Assembly (NCBI GenBank): GCA_025765615.1
Contig: JAIVFJ010000043.1
Span: forward strand, 1 to 64,000
Direction: 5' to 3'
Length of the DNA stretch: 64,000 bases
Source: Zopfochytrium polystomum
Lineage: Eukaryota; Chytridiomycota; Chytridiomycetes; Chytridiales; Chytridiaceae
Position 1 is the first letter of the stretch; the number at the start of each line of letters is the position of its first letter. The notes under the pieces were generated by a model, which had not been told where the DNA came from, searched no databases, and worked only from the letters and a program-made list of their open reading frames with translations. Position numbers and translations under genes: made by a program. Positions 58,412 to 64,000 of the stretch are shown in pieces.

Positions 58412-61400
58412 CGCACCAACCCAGCGATGCTGCCGCCTCCTCCGCCACCCCCATCACCGGACGTAGCACTGGCCCGTCATTCCCATCGCCGCTGTCCCGC
58501 ATCGGCGTAACCCTCGCCGTCGCCGCAATCCTCGTCGCAGCCACCACGCTCTGGGCTACCACTACCACCACAACTCTCGCCTTCCGCAACCCCACCGCAC
58601 AGCCTCACCCCTCCACCACGCCGACCCCCCCCACCCTTCCTCTACACCTACGCCTCGTTCCACCTCACCTTCACCCTCGCGCCCCTCCTCATCCTCACCC
58701 TCCTCTCCACCCCCGCCCTCCGCCACCCATCCTCCCGCTCGCGCCTGCTCGCCAAGCTCGCCGCGCTGGCAGCCCTGGCCGTCGCGTACACGACCCCGTG
58801 GGACAACTACATCATCTGGGCAGGCGCCTGGCGCTACCACCCGTCGCGCGTCGCCGCGCGCATCGGCCTCGTCCCCGTCGAGGAGTACGCGTTCTTTGTC
58901 GTCCAGTCGATCGCGACCGCTTTGTTTGCGGAGGCCGTGTTTGCCGTCGCGGACGCGTGGGCGGGCGCGCCTAGCGTGGTGCTTGTCGATGGAGTCTGCG
59001 GGGCGAGGTGCAGGAGGGCGAGGCGCGCTGCGAGGGGAGCGGGAGAGGTGGCGGTGGCGGTGGCGGTGGCGCCAGCGGCGCCGAGCTCGGACGACGGCGA
59101 TGGTCGTGTTCGGACGACGCCCAAATCGACGGCGACGAATAAGACGACAACGGCGACGACAACAGCGACGACGACCACGCGCGGGCGAAGCAGACATGGC
59201 GCAGCCCCCAACGATGGAAACTCTGTCCGGACGAGCGAGCGTGCATACGGCGGCGAACCGGAAGGCCGTGGGTCCACCGGCGGACCCCGCAGTCGGCAGC
59301 ACCAGCACGCCCACAACAACAAAAACGACCTCATGGACTACGTCACCTGCGCAAACTTTTGGATCCGCTGGACCCCGATCGCGCTCTTCTTTCTAATGTT
59401 TTCCACGGGGCTACTCATGGTCCTCTCCTCCACCTCGCCCTCGACCAACCGCTGGTTCTACCTCGGCATGATCATATCCTGGGTGGCGCCGGTCCTGACG
59501 CTCACGTGGTGGTACGCCGGGCCCTTCATCGCCGTCCGCCCCGTCTCGCTCCTCGTCGCCATCGCCGTGCCCACCGTCTACCTCTCGTACGCCGACCACT
59601 GCGCGCTCGCCGACGAGGTGTGGATCATCTCGCCATCGTCCAGCACCGGCGTCATGGTCACCGCACACCTGCCGCTCGAGGAGGCGCTCTTCTTCCTCCT
59701 CACAAACACCATGCTCGTATTTGGCCTCCGCGCTTTCGACCGCGGCATGGCCGTCGTCGACGTCCTGCTGGCCCTTCGCCGTAGCGGCGGGGGCGGCGGC
59801 GGCTCGCAGGTTGCGACGGAGAAAACGAAAGAGGCGAGCCTGCGCAGGCTCGAGCGGGACTGGGCGGCGTTCCAGGTGGCGCGGAACAAGGCGTTGCAGG
59901 CGCTGGTGCTGCAGACGTTTTCCTACGACGAGTGCGGCGGCGGTGGCGGTGCGGTCGCTGTCGCCGCCGCCGACGACGCGCGGTTCGCCGCGGCGTGCTT
60001 GCGAGCGGGGTCCAAGTCGTTCAGCGCCGCGCTGTGCCTGTTCCCGCGCACCGCGCGCCCGGACATTGCGGCGCTGTACTGCCTCTGCCGCGTGTGCGAC
60101 GACATTGCGGACGGCCCGGACGCTGCTGTCCCTGCTACGCCGGGAGCGGTGGCGTCCGCGGGCCATGCCGGGCCCGAGGTGAGGCGGGCGCGGTGGCGGC
60201 GGCTGCGCGCGATCCGCAGTATCCTCAAGACTTGCTGGAGCGGCGGTGGCGGCGGCGACGTTGCAGAGGAGGTCGCGACGTGGCGGGAGATGGGGCGGCT
60301 TGCGGCTGCAGGGAGGACGGAGGTGGGGGTAAAGAAAATGGAGGAGGAGAAGCAAGAAGAGGCGGAGTCGCCGTCGCCCGACGACGTGGACAAGGTGCTG
60401 CGCAACCTGCTGCGCTCGGGCGTCCCGCGGTGCGTGCCGTTCCGCCTCGTCGACGAACTGCTGTCTGGGTTCGAGTGGGATCTCGGCGTCGCTGGCGCCG
60501 GCGAGCGTGCGATCGACACGGAGCGCGACCTGATCGACTATGCGGAGCGCGTCGCGTCGTCGGTCGGCGAGGCTATGCTGCGCATCATGTGGTACCACGA
60601 AAGTAGTACAAGCAGCGGTAGCAGCAGCCTGCCCTCTTCCACCGACGATGTGCCCGACGAGCTGGTGCTCGCCGCCAGAGACCTCGGCGTCGCGCTGCAG
60701 TGCATCAACTGCGCCCGCGACATTGTCACCGACGCGAACTTGGGCCGAAGCTACCTCCCGACCGCGTGGTTCCCCGCCGACAATGACGCTGGGGGTAAAG
60801 ACGCCGAAAAGGCTGCCACCGCCGCTGCCACCGACACCTCGAGCTCTTTCTTCCCGGGCGTCACCAAGGCCTCCCTCACGGCCGACCCGTCCGCGATCCC
60901 GCCCGCCGCGGCGTCGCACTACGCGCAGCGGCTGGTACGCCTCGCGCAGCCGTACGCGCGCTCGGCGCGCCGGGCCGTCGCGCGCCGCGGCAGCCGCCTG
61001 CCGCGCTCCTGCGCCGCGCCCGTGCTCGCGGTCGCGCACATTTACATGGGCATTGGCGACGTGCTGCGCACAGCCGCCCCAACGTACCCGCGGCGCGCGC
61101 GCACGCAAACAACGTGGCGTGTGTGGGTCGTTGTCGCGTGCTTGTTTGGGTGGCGGTGGGGTGTGGACGCGAGGGACTGTCGGGACGAGGAAGAGGAGGA
61201 GGAGGAAGAGACGGTGCTGGTGCGCGTTAATGCGGCGGCGGTGGCGCTGGGAAAGGCGCGGGCGACGGGGGCGGAGAAGGGTGTGCGGGGCAGCGGTCCC
61301 GACAACGCGGCGGGCGATGCGGCGGAGGGCGTGGAGGGGCTTTACGGCGATGCGGAGGCAGCCGCGGTCGCGGCGGCGCTGTCGGTTGCGGCGGTGCAAT

Positions 61401-61444
61401 CGTGCGCGCAGCCGGCGTCGTCGTCGCTGCTGGTTCCGCGTTGA
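58378..61444 (+). CDS. crtYB: Bifunctional lycopene cyclase/phytoene synthase (CrtYB/CarRA type)
   Basis: Condenses two GGPP to phytoene (C-terminal half) and cyclises lycopene ends (N-terminal membrane half). ATG 58378 opens a ten-Gln run. Cyclase halves show TTPWDNYIIWAGAW, VPVEEYAFFVV and LPLEEALFFLL with several helices. The synthase shows SKSFSAALCLFP, CRVCDDIAD (first Asp-rich motif), DLGVALQCINCARDIVTDAN (second), then GRSYLP. The ATG frame and the domain frame differ by one base at the C8 run 58625-58632. Alternatively a 34-nt intron (GTAACC at about 58506 to GCAG) would join them. Low-complexity insertions (about 59040-59320 and 60310-60370, plus the C-terminal Ala-rich tail) make it far longer than the usual 600-700 residues. 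Lies head to head with crtI. Confidence 0.9.
58381..58410 (+). repeat. CAG repeat encoding poly-Gln at the crtYB N-terminus
   Basis: Ten CAG codons directly follow the presumed start codon, ending in CAACCG. Variable triplet tracts of this kind may differ between strains. Confidence 0.85.
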
Positions 61445-61820
61445 TTTTTTTGCTTCCCGACGCGCCGATTCTGCTGAGTTGGTGGGGAATGGGGGGCGGA
61501 GAGCAGCTCTCTTCTCCCTGGCCCGACCACTCCTGGCTTCCTCGATCGTGATCCACGCAGCAAGCGTGAGCAGCGGCCAATTAACAATGTCGGTCGCTCT
61601 TTTTCGGACAGTCAAGCGAACTTTCTCGTCGCTCCTTGTTTTTTTTTTCTCCTTATTTTCTTCTTTCCCACCAAGGCAAACCCTCTGGCAAACTCGCACT
61701 CCTGGACGACTTTACCTTTCTGTTTCTTTTTTCTTCTTTTCTCTTGTTGATCGAATCGCGAATCTATTTCCAAGCATTCTCACATCACGCAAGAGAACTC
61801 TGTCGCAAACAACAATCAGT
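61445..61820. other. Convergent 3' spacer between crtYB and SDR
   Basis: Short convergent intergenic region with T/C-rich stretches at 61638-61670 and 61720-61745. Nothing else is seen. Confidence 0.5.
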
Positions 61821-62552
61821 CTAGTACGAGAACGAATACGCTCCCGACGCGCCGACGCTTTGCCCCGAGACCCAGCGGCTCTTGGGATCCAGCAAGAATC
61901 CCACCACCGCGGCGACCTCCTCCGGCTTTCCGATTTCACCAAACGGCGTGATGCTTTTGACCGTCTCCTCCAAGTCGGCCGGCATCATGTCGGTTCTGGT
62001 CGGCCCCGGCAGCACGGCGTTAACCCTAATCTTGCGCGGGCCGAGCTCGACGGCGAGCGCCCTGGTGTAGGCGTCCATTGCGCCCTTTGACGCGGCGTAC
62101 GTCGTGTGGTTCGGGAATGGCACGCGGGTGACGACGGACGCGATGTTGACGACGCTGCCTTCGTCGGGGATGTGCGGCGCCGCGGCGGACGTCACGTACA
62201 TGAACGAAAACACGTTGGCCGCCAGGGTCGTCTTGATGGCCTCGAACGCCGTTTCGACGGGCCCGGGCTCGTAGATCCCGGCGTTGTTGACCAGGCCCGT
62301 GATCTTGCCGAACCGCGCGACGGTCGCGTCGACGAGCCGGGTCGCGCCTTCAGGCGTCGACACGTCCGCTTGGATGGCCAGCGCGTCGCCGGCGCCGAGC
62401 TGCTTGAGCTGCTTGATGAGATCGTCCGCGGCGGCGGCGGAGGACTTGTAGTTGATGACGATGGCGGTGTCTTTGGCTGCGACTTGCTTGGCGATGGCGG
62501 CGCCGATTCCCTTGGCGGCGCCCGTGATGACGATGACACGGTCAAAGGACAT
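61821..62552 (-). CDS. Short-chain dehydrogenase/reductase, 243 aa
   Basis: NAD(P)-dependent oxidoreductase of the classical SDR family, cytosolic. Motifs in order: VITGAAKGIGAAIA (cofactor glycine motif), NNAG near residue 90, the catalytic Ser region (NIASVV), YAASKGAMDAY (catalytic Tyr and Lys) and RVNAVLPGPTRTDM. The C-terminal GFLLDPKSRWVSGQSVGASGAYSF is typical of 3-oxoacyl-ACP reductase-like members. Length 243 is normal and the frame intact. It lies beyond crtYB in convergent orientation; a role in carotenoid modification is not indicated by sequence. Confidence 0.92.
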   Translation of the reverse strand: MSFDRVIVITGAAKGIGAAIAKQVAAKDTAIVINYKSSAAAADDLIKQLKQLGAGDALAIQADVSTPEGATRLVDATVARFGKITGLVNNAGIYEPGPVETAFEAIKTTLAANVFSFMYVTSAAAPHIPDEGSVVNIASVVTRVPFPNHTTYAASKGAMDAYTRALAVELGPRKIRVNAVLPGPTRTDMMPADLEETVKSITPFGEIGKPEEVAAVVGFLLDPKSRWVSGQSVGASGAYSFSY

Positions 62553-62642
62553 GCTTTTGAAGAGGTGGTGGTGAGGACGACAAGGGCGGGAAACGCGATG
62601 GGAGTTTTAGTTGAGATACAATACCGTTATGAGAACCCTCGA

Positions 62643-62655
62643 ACCGCTTTATATA
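62643..62655 (-). promoter_or_regulatory. TATA box of the SDR gene
   Basis: On the minus strand the sequence reads ACTATATAAAGC, about 95 bases before the ATG at 62552. Confidence 0.6.
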
Positions 62656-63019
62656 GTAACTAGCTGACGGATATCGCAGGAATTGCAAATCAAGTTACTG
62701 ACACTGCGCCTGTCAGACGTTTACATTACTATCGTTTGGAAAATTTACTGTTTTTTCTGGTAAAAGCAATTTGACGGACACGGTCCGGAGGCGTAAATCC
62801 ATAGACAAAACGAGATAATTAGACTACAGCGCCAGTGGCGGCGAGCAGATCCATTATAAATCCAATCACGCCATTACAGAGTCTATGTGCGAAAGAAGAC
62901 GCAGAAACGATTTCAAATCAAAAACTGCTAAAGTTGCTGTGCTGTGGATCCGGTGATGGGCCAAGACGGACTTCAATCCTGATTTCACCGAAAGGGAGAA
63001 GCCGAATTGGCATCGTTGC
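62656..63019. other. Spacer upstream of the SDR gene
   Basis: AT-rich sequence between the SDR promoter and the SDR fragment; no gene recognised. Confidence 0.4.
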
Positions 63020-63113
63020 ATGTCTCGCCTCCACGCACTCCCCTGCAAAGCACCAACGCTCTGTCTTGTAATCCACTGGCTCTTGGGATCCAGTAGGAAC
63101 CCAACTTCGTCGA
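63020..63113 (-). pseudogene. Decayed 3' fragment of an SDR gene
   Basis: On the minus strand this reads EVGFLLDPKSQWITRQSVGA, closely matching the C-terminus of the intact SDR 1.1 kb away (GFLLDPKSRWVSGQSVGA). The nucleotide match includes TGGATCCCAAGAGCC. No other part of an SDR is found beside it. Confidence 0.7.
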
Positions 63114-64000
63114 AAGGTGACCTGTTGGAATCCGTGACACGTGTACCTGTGGATGATGTGTGCAAGCGACAGGCCTCTACTTTTCAAGTACTCAGGTGTC
63201 AGCGAGACCGGTACCATTGACAGCGGGCTTTCAAGCATTGACTGGCTCAGAGGCAGTGCGTGTGTGGGCGAGTCGCAGAAGCAGCCGAGATAGGTGACGG
63301 TGGGCCTCAATGGCGGCTGGTGGCGGCTCTGGCACTGCAGAAGATAAGGGTGAACGGTTTGTAGGGGCGAAGGAGAATGCTTTAAAGGCGACAAGACATC
63401 ATGCACGATCCACCGGAGATCGATTCAGGCTCACTCTCGCACGAAAATAGCCCATCTGATGACCAGGTTGCACTGTTGCACCCTCGGGCTCCCTCCCTTC
63501 CCGTTAAATCGCACCCATTCCTTCACGCATTGAGATGGTGATGTCGTGTATCATCGTATGAGCCCTGAAGCGGGGACACACGGGAGGCGTAGTCGCGACG
63601 GCAGCCGATGTACGTGGCTCCTTCTGCAAGTTGTACCACCAGTTAAGAGAAGGGGATTTGTGCAACATGAGCTGAATCACACTGCAAAAAAAGGTTAATG
63701 CTGATTGGGATTGGTATGTGTGATCACTTTGCTTACACGTTTATGCCTCCAGCCTCCCTCAAAAGATTCCAAAAAGTAGTATTAACGTGTAGACAAAAGA
63801 AACAATGCCCCCACGGCCACACCCCACCGGTCGCCATCTGACTGAGACAGGGGCGAGCACCGTATGCCGTGAGGGGCGTCATGGCTGCGCAGCGGAGAAG
63901 AGAGGGGACCCGCATACGCACTTGACCTGACCGAGCGATATGGATGACTGTCTCATGTGGTCCACTGATGAACGATATGACTTTCACACTGAGGCGTGGG
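63114..64000 (-). other. Possible WSC-like exon remnants at the right edge
   Basis: Minus-strand snippets resemble WSC domain openings: TYLGCFCDSPTHALPLSQS near 63240-63300 and TYIGCRRDYASRVSPLQGSY near 63560-63610. A strong splice pair (GTAAGC near 63737, TTTTTTTGCAG near 63685) follows an open frame from 63987. The pieces do not join into one frame I can defend. It may be a decayed or edge-cut gene. Confidence 0.3.

Noticed and set aside
59411..61699. 762-aa open frame on the minus strand
   Set aside because: It lies antisense to crtYB, is Arg/Pro-rich, and has no domain; the plus strand has all the catalytic motifs.

Overview
The window is nuclear DNA of a eukaryote, most likely a zoosporic (chytrid-type) fungus. 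Genes have short GT..AG introns, which I place at 44-137 nt. The eukaryotic ribosomal protein eL31 is present. The fungal carotenoid pair is present: a fused lycopene cyclase/phytoene synthase next to a CrtI-type desaturase. Other pointers are a DUF4246 protein, WSC domains, a LicD/Mnn4-type protein and large ankyrin-like proteins. Genes are GC-rich. The spaces between them are full of (CT)n/(GA)n, GGGA-type repeats and long A/T runs.

Layout. 0.7-3.0 kb: secreted three-WSC-domain protein (minus). 5.1-6.6 kb: sugar transporter (plus). 8.1-8.4 kb: small hypothetical gene. 9.5-11.2 kb: ankyrin-like repeat protein. 11.5-12.5 kb: broken WD40 gene. 13.4-16.0 kb: PLOD-like glycosyltransferase. 16-18.6 kb: microsatellite-rich spacer. 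18.7-21.9 kb: DDT-WHIM-PHD chromatin protein with seven exons. 22.2-22.6 kb: eL31. 23.4-24.7 kb: FkbM methyltransferase. 25.3-29.0 kb: RING/ankyrin protein. 29.3-30.1 kb: 2H phosphoesterase. 30.8-32.0 kb: LicD-family membrane protein. 33.2-35.3 kb: ZZ-finger/DUF4246 protein.

35.7-38.6 kb is an AT-richer island with a decayed TIR-NACHT-ankyrin (NLR-like) gene. 39.1-40.8 kb holds two multi-pass membrane genes, one with a perfect 20-bp inverted repeat. 42.1-43.5 kb holds a bZIP factor and a possible divergent gene. 44.4-48.6 kb looks like two nested TTAA-flanked (piggyBac-like) elements. Inside them lie an LTR-like, heat-shock-element-rich promoter and an unrecognised, frameshifted gene. 50.3-52.8 kb is a proline-rich protein with FTFG and RSFDDD repeats.

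54.7-61.4 kb is a carotenoid locus. The phytoene desaturase (minus) and the lycopene cyclase/phytoene synthase (plus) lie head to head across about 1.4 kb of CT-rich DNA, so GGPP to phytoene, desaturation and cyclisation are encoded together. An intact SDR follows at 61.8-62.6 kb, with a decayed fragment of it at 63.0 kb.

An oddity runs through the window. Many otherwise well conserved reading frames change frame by one base, mostly by one extra base and often in a C or G run. Either the assembly carries small insertions or several genes are decaying. Gene models below are therefore given as spans, with the break positions named.
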